Assembly: GCA_003566995.1 (NCBI GenBank)
Contig: PXBG01000027.1
Coordinates: 1-35,657 of the forward strand
DNA: 35,657 nucleotides
From: Syntrophobacteraceae bacterium
Lineage (GTDB): Bacteria; Desulfobacterota; Syntrophobacteria; Syntrophobacterales; Syntrophobacteraceae
Direction of reading: 5' to 3'
The notes under the pieces were generated by a model, which saw only the letters and a program-made list of their open reading frames with translations, searched no databases and was not told the DNA's origin. How positions within the stretch are numbered: position 1 is the stretch's first letter; every line of letters starts with the position of its first letter. Shown one piece after another: positions 8,537 to 17,056 of the stretch. A program made the translations under genes and the position numbers.

Positions 8537-8881
8537 TCACTGCAATCGCTTCAGCACTCGGTGGTCATTATCTTTTTTGAGGCTGTAAGTGGTTCCCTCA
8601 TAGTCAAAAACATCCTGATAAGCGTAAGGCAGGCCCATGTCTTGCCCGGCGGACATGGTTTCCAGCAGAAAAGAGAGCACCATTGCCGTTTCCTGCAGAG
8701 AAGAGAGAATCTCCTGCAAATCGATGCGAATTTCTTCCACGCCGAAAAGCATCCTGAGACCCTGTGTCTCGGCGTATCCCTCTTCCTGGTTCACCACCAC
8801 AGTGATGGCCTGCTGAGGATTTTTGCTGTTCTGAATCTGCATGAGGACATTTTGTTCCGGACCGGAAGTGGTTTCGCCCAT
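8537..8881 (-). CDS. Hypothetical protein, 114 residues
   Basis: I do not recognise the family. The product is acidic, with no signal peptide or membrane segment. It has a short Gln/Asn-rich start, a central segment with FGVEEIRIDLQEILSSLQE followed by a hydrophobic MVLSFLLETM, and an end with F-x-Y-E-G-x-x-Y-S-L, which suggests a small mixed alpha/beta fold. A GGAG lies 6 bases before the ATG at 8881, and a plausible promoter with a 17-base spacer lies about 160 bp upstream, so the gene is probably real. It is followed by the liv operon on the same strand but the liv promoter separates them. Confidence 0.55.
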   Translation of the reverse strand: MGETTSGPEQNVLMQIQNSKNPQQAITVVVNQEEGYAETQGLRMLFGVEEIRIDLQEILSSLQETAMVLSFLLETMSAGQDMGLPYAYQDVFDYEGTTYSLKKDNDHRVLKRLQ

Positions 8882-9207
8882 GATCGCTCCATTCTCCTTT
8901 CAAACACCTGAAACCGGTTGTTTTCTGCATTCTGGACCAGATAGCGGATCGCCAGAGAAGCCGACCCCCCATCCTTTTGGCCCACATCATGGTGAGTTGA
9001 GCCTGAAAAACTAGTCCCTTTTTCCACTCCTGAAATGATTCTCAAAAGCAAAAATAGCAGAGCCCCCGGCACAACGCAACGGGAGACCCTGGGAATGCGT
9101 CCATTTCACCGGAAGAAATCCTTTCAGCTTGCCACTCCCAAAGATTTTTGGAATAAACTTGGTGCTCATTTGAATCGGCGACCATCATTCAGCAAGGAGT
9201 CTGCAGG
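8882..9207. other. Divergent intergenic region before the helicase gene
   Basis: This 326-bp region separates the small minus-strand gene from the plus-strand helicase. It holds the minus-strand promoter at 9051-9079 and a weaker plus-strand candidate, TTGCCA (9129-9134) and AATAAA (9152-9157) with a 17-base spacer. No further coding potential is seen. Confidence 0.45.
9051..9079 (-). promoter_or_regulatory. Probable promoter of the 114-residue hypothetical gene
   Basis: On the minus strand TTGCGT (9074-9079) and TATTTT (9051-9056) are 17 bases apart. The -10 region is inside the same 13-mer (9048-9060) found at the liv promoter. Confidence 0.45.
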
Positions 9208-11091
9208 ATGTCCATTTTCAAGCTCTCACCCTCTCAACGGGCGGCTGTTGAATGCACGACGAGCCCCGCCATTGTAACGGCCGGTGCCGGCAGTGGAAAA
9301 ACGAGAACGCTCACCAACAAAATCGCCCACCTGATCAATGAAAAAAAAATTGATCCCACCAGGATTTTGGCCATAACTTTCACCAACAAGGCTGCGGGAG
9401 AAATGAAAAGCCGCGTGGGCATTGCGACGGGCAGGTCTCCCCAGGATTTTCCATGGGTACGGACCTTCCACAGCGCCTGCTTCAGCATACTCAAGGAACA
9501 CTGCAACCTGCTGGGTTACCAAAAACCCCTTCTCATTCACGACGAGTCCCAGCAAAAGGCACACCTGAAAAAAGTCCTCGCCGAACTGGACCTGGACCGT
9601 AAATACCTGTCAGGTGCGGCCGCCATGATCTCCAATGCCAAAAACTCCGGAGACCCCCTCAGCTTCATCCGGCACCAGGGACGATTGCCCAGAAAGGGCG
9701 AAATTTTTCGCCTTTACAACGAGTCCCTGGAGCAGAGCAATTCGGTGGATTTTGACGACATTCTGCTGCTCACCCGGGATCTTTTGGAAAAATTTTCCGA
9801 GATTCGGTGCCACTATCAGAACTCCTTCGATTACATTCTCATCGACGAGTTCCAGGATTCCAACGACATTCAAAATCAGATCGTGGACTTGCTGGTGGTG
9901 AACGGAAATCTGACGGTGGTGGGTGACGATTACCAGAGCATTTACAGATTTCGTGGAGCCGACCCGAAGCACTTCATTGACTTTCCTAAAAAATACGCGG
10001 GTGCCGAGGTTTTTCGACTTGAGGAGAACTATCGTTCCACAACTCAAATCGTTGCGGCGGCAGATCGCCTCATCTCCTTCAACGCCCGGCGAATCGAAAA
10101 ACAGTGTTTCAGTCGCCGGGAAGGCGAACCAATTGTGGTCGCCGAATTTGCAACGGATGCCCTCGAAGCTTCCTGGGTGGCGAAAAAGTGCCGGAACCAC
10201 GTGCATAGCAAGGGAATACCCCTTGAAAAGATCGCCATTCTGTACCGCACCAAGTTCACCTCCCTGCCCTTTGAAAGAGCCCTTCGGCAGGAGCGCATTC
10301 CCTACACCATGGTGGGGGCTCAGGGGTTTTTTCAGCGCCGGGAGGTTCAGGACCTCAACTGTTACCTCATCAGTGCCGTGAATAAGAAGGACGACGTTTC
10401 CTTTGAGAGGATCATCAATGTGCCCCGGCGCTCCATCGGCCCCGGTGCCATGAACAAGATCCTTCAGTACAAGGACGGAAGCCTTGGTTTGCAGGAAGCG
10501 GCCTGGAGGGCTGTTGAGAAAAAAATCCTTCCCAAAAAAACATCAGCCGCCCTGGAGGAACTCCTTCGGCTGCTCCAGTCCCTGGCCGAAGAAAAACCCG
10601 GCCGCGCTTTGCAAAGAGTGATCGAAGAAGTGAATTATGAAGATTACGTGCGCTCTTTTTCCGAAAACCCTGACGATGCAGCGGGACGCATGGAAAATAT
10701 TCAGCAGATGGTTTTCGATGCCTCTCAGAAGCACACCATCGCCGAATACCTGGAGGATGCGGCTCTCCTGAGAGAAGACCAGGATGCATCGGACAAGAAG
10801 AGCGGCATCAGGCTTTCCACCGTTCATGCGGCCAAGGGGCTGGAATATGAGGTCGTTTTCATTGTGGCAGTGGAAGAGGGAGTGCTGCCCCATCGCCGAT
10901 CAGTGAGCCTGCCTGAGGAAAAAGACAGGGAAGACGCCATCGAGGAAGAACGCCGGTTGATGTATGTGGCCATGACCCGAGCTTCCGACTTTCTTCACAT
11001 CACATTTTCGCGCATGCGGCGGGGGGAATGCATGCCTCCCAGCCGTTTTCTGGACGAAATTCCCCCTGAACATCTCATCGGTCCAGAGTGA
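9208..11091 (+). CDS. UvrD/Rep/PcrA-type superfamily 1A DNA helicase
   Basis: The 627-residue protein is an ATP-dependent 3'-5' DNA helicase of the UvrD family. The Q motif (LSPSQRAAV) starts at residue 6, Walker A AGAGSGKT spans 25-32, motif Ia is ITFTNKAA, motif II is IDEFQD (212-217), motif III is VVGDDYQSIYRFRGA, motif IV is LEENYRS, motif V includes STVHAAKGLEYEVVF, and motif VI is RRLMYVAMTRA. It is shorter than UvrD or PcrA (about 720-740) and ends soon after motif VI, so it lacks the usual C-terminal tail. The Tyr in GDDYQS and the size fit UvrD-like side branches as well as Rep. AAGGAG lies 8 bases before the ATG. Its gene converges with tex. Confidence 0.95.
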   Translation: MSIFKLSPSQRAAVECTTSPAIVTAGAGSGKTRTLTNKIAHLINEKKIDPTRILAITFTNKAAGEMKSRVGIATGRSPQDFPWVRTFHSACFSILKEHCNLLGYQKPLLIHDESQQKAHLKKVLAELDLDRKYLSGAAAMISNAKNSGDPLSFIRHQGRLPRKGEIFRLYNESLEQSNSVDFDDILLLTRDLLEKFSEIRCHYQNSFDYILIDEFQDSNDIQNQIVDLLVVNGNLTVVGDDYQSIYRFRGADPKHFIDFPKKYAGAEVFRLEENYRSTTQIVAAADRLISFNARRIEKQCFSRREGEPIVVAEFATDALEASWVAKKCRNHVHSKGIPLEKIAILYRTKFTSLPFERALRQERIPYTMVGAQGFFQRREVQDLNCYLISAVNKKDDVSFERIINVPRRSIGPGAMNKILQYKDGSLGLQEAAWRAVEKKILPKKTSAALEELLRLLQSLAEEKPGRALQRVIEEVNYEDYVRSFSENPDDAAGRMENIQQMVFDASQKHTIAEYLEDAALLREDQDASDKKSGIRLSTVHAAKGLEYEVVFIVAVEEGVLPHRRSVSLPEEKDREDAIEEERRLMYVAMTRASDFLHITFSRMRRGECMPPSRFLDEIPPEHLIGPE

Positions 11092-11336
11092 CGCTACCTT
11101 TTTGCGGTCAACTCATTCCCGCCATACTGCAGCAGGCCATGGCGGGAATTGGCGCCATTGAGGCGTGTTTTGCAAGGCAAATGGCGCCGTCTTCCAAAAA
11201 ACACGACATGGAAGCGCTCGGACCATTGTCCGGTTTATCCTGACATATTGAGCCCTTAGTATTTTTTGGCCTTTTTGGCAAGGACCTTGCAAATATAATC
11301 GGGCAAGCCCCAAAATAAGAAATCTCTTTCCTCCTC
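11092..11336. repeat. Tandem palindromes between the helicase gene and tex
   Basis: The convergent gap holds two perfect inverted repeats side by side: ATTCCCGCCAT (11115-11125) with ATGGCGGGAAT (11139-11149), then GGCGCCATT (11151-11159) with AATGGCGCC (11180-11188). A smaller GCAAGG/CCTTGC pair follows near 11278-11290. There is no credible gene. The pattern resembles an intergenic repeat element, but only one copy is in this window. Confidence 0.45.
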
Positions 11337-11380
11337 ATAAGCCAACAGGTCTGCCCCACCTCTTGGCTTATTTCTTTTTC
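11337..11380 (+). terminator. Probable terminator of the helicase gene
   Basis: On the plus strand ATAAGCCAA (11337-11345) pairs with TTGGCTTAT (11363-11371). An inner AGGT/ACCT stem continues after one mismatch, leaving a 7-base loop, and a T-rich tract follows. The element overlaps the last codons of the convergent tex gene. Confidence 0.55.
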
Positions 11381-13680
11381 TTCGCATCCCCTCTCCCGGA
11401 TCTTTCCATTTCTTTCCCTTTCAAAAGCTCCTGAAAGGGCTTGTTGGAAAAATCCCGGCCCGCAGGGGAACGCTTTTCCGTGTTTTGCGTTTGTGAAGCT
11501 TTTGCCGGAACCTTACGCCGTCCTTTCTCCCCGTTCTTGTTCTGAGGGGCAGACTTCATGGACAGGGAAATGCGTTTACGGGATACATCCACGTGCGTGA
11601 CGGTCACCATCACCTTTTGCTGAACCCGGACAACCTGAAGGGGATCTGAAACAAACCGGTCGGAGAGTTCGCTCACATGCACGAGGCCGTCCCGGTGAAC
11701 ACCGATGTCCACAAAGGCTCCGAAAGCGGTCACGTTGGTCACGATTCCCGGCAGTCTCATGCCTGGCTGCAGGTCCTCCATTTTTTCAATGCCCTCCGCA
11801 AAGGTGAAAGCTTCAAAGTTCTGCCGGGGATCGCGGCCGGGCTTGGCCAGTTCCTGCAAAATATCCTTGAGGGTCGGAAGTCCTGTTTCGGGGGTGAGGT
11901 AGCGGTCGAGTTTCACCCGGTCTCTCAGGTTTTCATCTTCCATGAGGTTCCCCACGGTGCACTTCAGGTCCTTGGCCATGGCCTCCACAACGGAATAGGA
12001 TTCGGGGTGGACAGCACTGGCATCCAGAGGATTCGAGGCGCCACGGATGCGCAGGAAGCCTGCGGCCTGCTGGAAAGCCTTGGGTCCGAGCCGGGGCACC
12101 TTCAGGAGTTCTTTTCTGGATTTAAAGGGTCCATCCTGGTCTCTTCGGGCCACAATGTTTCTGGCCAGCTGAGGGCCAAGGCCGGACACATACGTCAAAA
12201 GCTGGGTGCTTGCGGTGTTCACTTCAACGCCCACCCCATTGACACAGCTCATGACCACGTCGTCGAGACTCTTCCTGAGCATTCCCTGATCCACATCGTG
12301 CTGGTATTGTCCAATCCCAAGAGACTTGGGTTCGATCTTGACCAGTTCCGCCAGGGGATCCATGAGCCTTCGGCCAATGGAGACGGCACCGCGAACGGTC
12401 ACGTCATGGTCTGGGAATTCTTCACGCGCCACTGCCGAAGCGGAATAAACGGAGGCGCCGCTTTCATCGACCACCAGGACCTGAACCGCCGCGGGAAGGT
12501 TCAGGGCACGCACGAAAGTTTCCGTTTCCCTGCCCGCCGTTCCGTTGCCTATGGCAATGGCTTCCACTTCAAATCTTTTCACCAGTTCACGCAACCCATT
12601 GGCGGCGGCAATCGCCGATTTCTCTCCTGAATGGGGGTAAAGGGTTTCGTGGTGCAGGAGCTTCCCCTGGGGATCGAGACACACCAGCTTGCAGCCCGTG
12701 CGAAAACCAGGATCCACGGCGAGCACACGCTTGAATCCGAGGGGAGGAGACATGAGCAGGTTTCTCAGGTTGTCGGCAAAGACGCTGATGGCTTCGCCGT
12801 CTGCACGCTCTTTGGCTTGCTGCTTGGCTTCGTTTTCGAGAGAGGGTGCCAGGAGCCTGCCGTAAGCATCTTCCATGGCCTGCTGAACTTGCAGTGAAGC
12901 CGCTGTGTGGCCCCTGACGAAAAGGTGGGAGAGGATTTTCAGGGCCTCTTGTTCCGGCGGGAAGACATGCAATGCAAGAATCCCCTCCTTTTCCCCGCGA
13001 CGCATGGCGAGGTAACGGTGAGCGGGGCATCCGGCCAGCGGTTCTTCCCATTCGTAATAGTCCCCATACTGAATCCCCTCTTCCTCCTTGCCCGAAAGAA
13101 CATTGGAGCGCAGCATTCCTTCGGCGGCAAAAAGTGCTCTCAAACGAGTTCGTGCGTCTGTGTTCTCACTGATCCATTCCGCCACGATGTCGCGGGCGCC
13201 CCGCAGGGATGCCTCGGCATCTTCCACTCCTTTGCCGGAATCCACAAACCGGGAAGCCTCCGCCAGGGGATTTGTCTTCTTCTCCTGCAGCCACAGGATT
13301 TCCGCCAAAGGCTCCAGATTCTTTTCCCTGGCTGCGGAAGCCCTGGTTCGACGCTTGGGCCGAAAGGGCAGGTAGAGGTCTTCCAGTTGGGCAAGGGTTT
13401 TTGCTGACTGAATTTTTGTTTCCAAATTTGCATTGAGCTTCCCGCTCTCCTGTAGGGACCTGAGTATGGCTTCTCTGCGCCGATCCAGGTGGAGAAGCTG
13501 CTCGTGACGGTCCCTCAGGTGTGTGATGACCACTTCATCCAGGGAACCGGTCATTTCCTTCCGGTACCGGGCAATGAAGGGCACGGTGGCTCCATCCATC
13601 AACAGTTCCAGGGTGGCGCGCACCTGGGACGGCGGCACCTGAAGCTCCCGGGAAAGGGTCGAGAGGTGTGCTTCGTTCAT
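11368..13680 (-). CDS. tex: Tex-family transcription accessory / RNA-binding protein
   Basis: Tex is a conserved cytoplasmic protein that binds nucleic acid and is linked to transcription and stress survival. The roughly 770-residue product shows the family layout: N-terminal helical region with ATVPFIARYRKE (about 30-45), a YqgF/RNase H-like fold with LAVDPGFRTGCKLV and IGNGTAGRETE, a helix-hairpin-helix part (ASTQLLTYVSGLG, ARNIVARRD) and a C-terminal S1 domain (about 635-710, GIVTNVTAFGAFVDIGVH). The tail is basic and low-complexity, ending in four lysines. An in-frame GTG at 13689 overlaps the stop of the SPFH gene; the ATG at 13680 is taken here. It lies last in the nfeD-SPFH-tex run. 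Confidence 0.95.
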   Translation of the reverse strand: MNEAHLSTLSRELQVPPSQVRATLELLMDGATVPFIARYRKEMTGSLDEVVITHLRDRHEQLLHLDRRREAILRSLQESGKLNANLETKIQSAKTLAQLEDLYLPFRPKRRTRASAAREKNLEPLAEILWLQEKKTNPLAEASRFVDSGKGVEDAEASLRGARDIVAEWISENTDARTRLRALFAAEGMLRSNVLSGKEEEGIQYGDYYEWEEPLAGCPAHRYLAMRRGEKEGILALHVFPPEQEALKILSHLFVRGHTAASLQVQQAMEDAYGRLLAPSLENEAKQQAKERADGEAISVFADNLRNLLMSPPLGFKRVLAVDPGFRTGCKLVCLDPQGKLLHHETLYPHSGEKSAIAAANGLRELVKRFEVEAIAIGNGTAGRETETFVRALNLPAAVQVLVVDESGASVYSASAVAREEFPDHDVTVRGAVSIGRRLMDPLAELVKIEPKSLGIGQYQHDVDQGMLRKSLDDVVMSCVNGVGVEVNTASTQLLTYVSGLGPQLARNIVARRDQDGPFKSRKELLKVPRLGPKAFQQAAGFLRIRGASNPLDASAVHPESYSVVEAMAKDLKCTVGNLMEDENLRDRVKLDRYLTPETGLPTLKDILQELAKPGRDPRQNFEAFTFAEGIEKMEDLQPGMRLPGIVTNVTAFGAFVDIGVHRDGLVHVSELSDRFVSDPLQVVRVQQKVMVTVTHVDVSRKRISLSMKSAPQNKNGEKGRRKVPAKASQTQNTEKRSPAGRDFSNKPFQELLKGKEMERSGRGDAKKKK

Positions 13681-13685
13681 GTGTC

Positions 13686-14603
13686 TCACTCGATTTTCTT
13701 CAGCGCGGTCATGGCCGTTGTGACCATGGCGGCAAGGTCGGCCACATTCCCGGGAATGACGAGGGTGTTGCCGGTTTTGGCCAGCTGTCCGAACTCGCTC
13801 ACATACTGTTCCGCCACGCGCAGGTTGGCCGCCTCCTGCCCTCCGGGCACTTGCAATTGTTTGGCGATGGTGCTCAATCCTTCGGCAGTGGCCTGGGCGA
13901 TGGCCAGTATTTCCTGTGCTTCACCCTGGGCTTCGTTGATGCGCCGCTGCTTTTCCCCCTCCGATCGCAAAATGGCATCCTGCCGGTCACCTTCGGCGCG
14001 ATTGATGGTGGCTTGACGCTCCCCTTCGGACCGGGCGATCGCTGCCCTCTTCTCCCGTTCTGCGGTCATCTGTGCTTCCATGGCCTTCTTGACGGATTCG
14101 GGCGGCAAAATATCTTTCACTTCATAGCGCAAGACCTTCACGCCCCAGGCCTGCGCCGCCTGGTCAATGGACTCCACCACCTGCCCGTTGATGGTTTCGC
14201 GCTCCTCAAAGGTCTTGTCGAGATCGATGCGTCCAATACAGGAGCGCAGGGTGGTCTGGGCAAGCTGTGAAGCGGCCATGCGGTAATCGTTGATGCCATA
14301 TGCGGACAGTTTGCTGTCGATGACCTGCAGGTAGATGAGGCCATCCACTTCCACGGTCACGTTGTCCTTGGTGATGCAATTCTGACTGGGAATGTCAAAG
14401 ACCTCCTCCTTGAGGCTGAACCTGTAGGCCACCCGGTCCAGAAAGGGGATCAAAAGGTGAAACCCTGCTCCCAGTGTGTTGCTGTATTTGCCTAGGCGTT
14501 CAATGATGAATTCGCTTTTCTGGGGAACGATCACGGCACTCTTCAACAGAACCACGACCACCAGAAGGGCCAAAACCAGTGCGGCGACAAGTGTTTCACT
14601 CAT
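13686..14603 (-). CDS. Stomatin-like SPFH/band 7 membrane protein (QmcA/paraslipin type)
   Basis: The 305-residue protein has one N-terminal membrane anchor (about 4-24), an SPFH/band 7 domain starting with VIVPQKSEFIIERLGKYS and running to about 190 (NVTVEVDGLIYLQV, RSCIGRIDLDKTFEERE), then a charged coiled-coil rich in Glu, Ala, Arg and Gln (about 180-250) and a short hydrophobic end. Such proteins form large rings in membrane microdomains and are usually encoded with NfeD partners, as here: the nfeD gene ends 9 bp upstream. The tex start overlaps or nearly overlaps its stop, so all three are probably one transcript. Confidence 0.94.
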   Translation of the reverse strand: MSETLVAALVLALLVVVVLLKSAVIVPQKSEFIIERLGKYSNTLGAGFHLLIPFLDRVAYRFSLKEEVFDIPSQNCITKDNVTVEVDGLIYLQVIDSKLSAYGINDYRMAASQLAQTTLRSCIGRIDLDKTFEERETINGQVVESIDQAAQAWGVKVLRYEVKDILPPESVKKAMEAQMTAEREKRAAIARSEGERQATINRAEGDRQDAILRSEGEKQRRINEAQGEAQEILAIAQATAEGLSTIAKQLQVPGGQEAANLRVAEQYVSEFGQLAKTGNTLVIPGNVADLAAMVTTAMTALKKIE

Positions 14604-14612
14604 GAAATGCTC

Positions 14613-15056
14613 CTAATCGATTTTTCGAACGTAAAAAACATGGCGGGAATGGGCATGACGCTCGATTTCAACAAAGGATCCGGCTTCAATGGTTTCATCG
14701 GCCACCGCGTCCCAGGAAGTTCCCCGGTATTGAATGCGGCCGCCCCTTTCCGGGGTGATGGTTTCCAGAACCTTGACGCGCGCTCCAAGAGGAAAATCAT
14801 CATACTCCTGGTGGGAATCATGAGAAGATGCACCTCGAAAAACTCGCACCAGCCACCTTCGAAAAAGCAGAAGGGATCCGATGGAGGTCGCCATGAAAAC
14901 CAAAAGCTGCTGAGTGAGACTCAAGTCAAGGACCAGCAATGCACCAGCAGTGACGAAACACCCCATGCTCAAAAAAAGCACGATGAAACCGGGAAGAAAA
15001 AGCTCCAGAAAGGCAAAAGCTATTCCGAGCAAAAACCAAACCAGCCACAGGGCCAT
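14613..15056 (-). CDS. nfeD: NfeD-like membrane protein
   Basis: This 147-residue protein is the short form of NfeD: three or four hydrophobic helices in the first 75 residues (including ELFLPGFIVLFLSMGCFV), then a soluble OB-fold domain (about 90-147) with GARVKVLETITP, GGRIQYRGTSWDAVA and AGSFVEIE. NfeD proteins pair with SPFH proteins in the inner membrane, matching the next gene. The start at 15056 is chosen because AGGAG lies 6 bases before it; an upstream in-frame start at 15074 has no such site. Confidence 0.92.
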   Translation of the reverse strand: MALWLVWFLLGIAFAFLELFLPGFIVLFLSMGCFVTAGALLVLDLSLTQQLLVFMATSIGSLLLFRRWLVRVFRGASSHDSHQEYDDFPLGARVKVLETITPERGGRIQYRGTSWDAVADETIEAGSFVEIERHAHSRHVFYVRKID

Positions 15057-15553
15057 TATTGTCTCCTGAACCATCTGAGATGAAAAATTTTGGAAAACAA
15101 CAATGGACAGGTATAATGGAACGGACCAAAGGTGTAAACTTCAGATTGATCTTCACGGGCGCACATTCCGGGGGAGACTGAAAGAGCGCACTGCCATCCG
15201 CTCACATGGGGGAGCGGTGCAATTTCCATGAACCTGGTCCCGGCCGATCTTCGTCAGGGAGTGCATTTTGTGCGAAACGCATCGCTGCTCAGCACTGGAA
15301 CCACCAAGAACCTGGGGTGCATTTTTTTCCTTTGTGGCCTTCAGGAAATGATCAGATTACAATATTTTTCTTGAAATGTTCAAAACTCGTGATATTATCA
15401 CTCCATAGTCACGATCACACAGGCTATATGGAGTTATTCTGTGAATCGGTCTTTCGCTGGGAAGATTTTGCGGTTTCAAGGTAACTCTCAATATTGCAAT
15501 AGAGAAGGTCATGTTGTAAGGCACAATTCACAAAAAAAGAAGGATTTAAAAAG
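15057..15553. other. Divergent region between nfeD and the cold-shock gene
   Basis: The nearly 500-bp region has no convincing gene. A 92-codon plus-strand frame at 15206-15484 lacks a ribosome site and protein-like composition. A plus-strand promoter-like pair TTGGAA (15090-15095) and TATAAT (15112-15117), spacer 16, is visible, and a second promoter nearer the cold-shock gene is listed separately. The right-hand 155 bp is the probable mRNA leader of that gene. Confidence 0.45.
15371..15398 (+). promoter_or_regulatory. Probable promoter of the cold-shock gene
   Basis: TTGAAA (15371-15376) and TATTAT (15393-15398) are 16 bases apart. Transcription would start near 15405, leaving a leader of about 150 nt before the ATG, like the long structured leaders of cspA-type mRNAs. 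Confidence 0.5.
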
Positions 15554-15754
15554 ATGGCGGAAGGTCGAGTAAAGTGGTTCAATGACAGCAAGGGCTATGG
15601 CTTTATCGAAGCGGACAGTGGACATGACGTTTTTGTGCACTATTCTGCGATACAGGGCGAAGGCTTCAAGTCTTTGAACGAAGGTGAGAAAGTCAGTTTC
15701 GTTGAAGAAAAAGGGGCCAAGGGCCCTCAGGCAACGAATGTACAGAAGGTCTAA
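15554..15754 (+). CDS. Cold-shock domain protein (CspA family)
   Basis: The 66-residue protein is a single cold-shock domain that binds single-stranded RNA and DNA and melts RNA structure. The RNP1 motif is KGYGFIE (13-19), RNP2 is VFVHY (26-30), and the opening [14 protein letters not shown] is the family hallmark; [17 protein letters not shown] closes the barrel. GAAGGAT lies about 8 bases before the ATG. It is monocistronic, with its own terminator. Confidence 0.97.
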   Translation: MAEGRVKWFNDSKGYGFIEADSGHDVFVHYSAIQGEGFKSLNEGEKVSFVEEKGAKGPQATNVQKV

Positions 15755-15788
15755 CAAAAATTTCCTGGAATTTTCCGGGTGACTAGAT

Positions 15789-15823
15789 AAAAGCCGGGGC
15801 GCTCGAAAGCCCCGGCTTTTTTT
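15789..15823 (+). terminator. Rho-independent terminator of the cold-shock gene
   Basis: A 12-bp perfect stem, AAAAGCCGGGGC (15789-15800) with GCCCCGGCTTTT (15809-15820), 8-base loop, followed directly by more T. It lies 35 bp after the stop codon. Confidence 0.92.
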
Positions 15824-16278
15824 GTACCTTGCGTTCACGAAGCTTTTTGACATGTTCTCACCTCCAAAAACAACAGGAAGACTTCACGTTTGAACGCACA
15901 TGTGCCTGAGCACCTCTCCATGCAGACAGGCTCTCTCTTTCGCAGACCACTTCCACTGGCATTTTGCTCAGCCTGTTCTGATCATCCTTACCATTCAAAG
16001 TGAATCATATTATTCATCCTTCTCAAAACAACCCTGTATTCATTTACAAGGTAAATACAGATCAGAGGCATTTTGTCCAAGTCCCGCCTGAAATGAGTTT
16101 ACCCTTAAATCCCTCGTGTAAAATCTTGCCACACTCATTTTAGATAAGAACTGCACCCAATCAGTTAATTTCAACAAATAATAAAATTATATTGATGTCA
16201 AAGGGTTTGATTTTTGATCATTCAATGCATTAAAATCCGAAAAAACAGATGATTATATATATTACAAGGAGACAATGA
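15824..16278. other. AT-rich region upstream of the MucR-type gene
   Basis: No gene is supported in these 455 bp. The right part (about 16130-16270) is strikingly AT-rich compared with the surroundings. It contains a palindromic element at 16034-16060 (CTGTA and TACAG outside, TTTAC-AAG-GTAAA inside) and a separated inverted repeat TGCGTTCA (15830-15837) / TGAACGCA (15891-15898). These are candidates for regulator binding only. Confidence 0.45.
16207..16236 (+). promoter_or_regulatory. Candidate promoter of the MucR-type regulator
   Basis: TTGATT (16207-16212) and TAAAAT (16231-16236) are 18 bases apart in AT-rich sequence, giving a leader of about 35 nt. In such AT-rich DNA chance matches are common. 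Confidence 0.35.
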
Positions 16279-16866
16279 ATGACTAAAAAGCTCTACGAAA
16301 TTTCAGCCGAGTTGGTCCAAGCACAAGTGGCGAGTTCAGCCATGAGTTCAGAAGAAATTGCTGAATCTCTCAGAAAAGTTTTCAACACCCTCAGCTCCAT
16401 GCAAAAGTCTGAAAATGAAGGCACTGCCATTGAAACAACAGAGACATTAGAGGGTCAGTCTGAGCAACCAGGAACAATGGAGTTTTCTGATCCCATGGAC
16501 TCCATTCAACAGGACAGGGTCGTGTGTCTTGAGTGTGGAGCGGAAATGCGCCAGCTGACAGCCAAACATTTGAGCACCCACGAAATGACCATCAGGGAAT
16601 ACAAAAAGAAATGGGGGTTTTCACTCAAACAGTCACTGTCTGCCAGATCCCTCTCCAAGGCCAGAAGCAAGGCGGCAAAAAAACGAGGTCTTCCCGAAAA
16701 CCTCATCCGCTACAGGGAAGAGCAGAAAGCCATGAAAAGTGGAGAATCCAGAGATCAACTCACGGGGAAGGAGGCGAGCACATCACAGCCCGACACACAA
16801 TCTGAAAGCCGACCGGAAGCAGACCTTCCCGAGTCAAAAGAGACAAAAAAAGCGAAAAAGAAATGA
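16279..16866 (+). CDS. MucR/Ros family zinc-finger transcriptional regulator
   Basis: The 195-residue protein carries the MucR/Ros domain (about 70-140) with a compact zinc site C83-x2-C86 ... H97-x3-H101 (CLECGAEM, KHLSTHEMT), followed by REYKKKWG and ARSKAAKKRGLPENL as in Ros and MucR. These proteins bind AT-rich DNA and act as H-NS-like silencers, often on their own promoter. The N-terminal 35 residues look like the oligomerising helix of the family. Flanking segments (40-75 and 150-195) are low-complexity and charged; the basic tail ends KKAKKK. AAGGAG precedes the start. A 3-codon frame (ATG at 16275) overlaps the start and could affect translation. Confidence 0.92.
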   Translation: MTKKLYEISAELVQAQVASSAMSSEEIAESLRKVFNTLSSMQKSENEGTAIETTETLEGQSEQPGTMEFSDPMDSIQQDRVVCLECGAEMRQLTAKHLSTHEMTIREYKKKWGFSLKQSLSARSLSKARSKAAKKRGLPENLIRYREEQKAMKSGESRDQLTGKEASTSQPDTQSESRPEADLPESKETKKAKKK

Positions 16867-17056
16867 AAAGAGCCTTTGTGAAACCCGGAGAAAAAACTCC
16901 GGGACCTGACTTGCCACGTTTTATTTCATGAATGAAGAAGGTTTATTCATGGGGTGGCGCTCGCACTAAATGCAGCTTCCCAGCACGCTGAAAGTCCTTC
17001 AACCGTTCCAGAACCGGGAGAACAGCATTGAGAATCATCATATTCCCCAAGTATGC

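Noticed and set aside
15206..15484. A 92-codon plus-strand frame before the cold-shock gene
   Set aside because: No Shine-Dalgarno sequence, odd composition rich in His, Phe and Ser, and the probable cold-shock promoter lies inside it.
16884..16903. Hairpin CCCGGAG/CTCCGGG after the MucR-type gene
   Set aside because: Only 7 bp and no T tract directly after it, so not listed as a terminator; it could still be a weak one.
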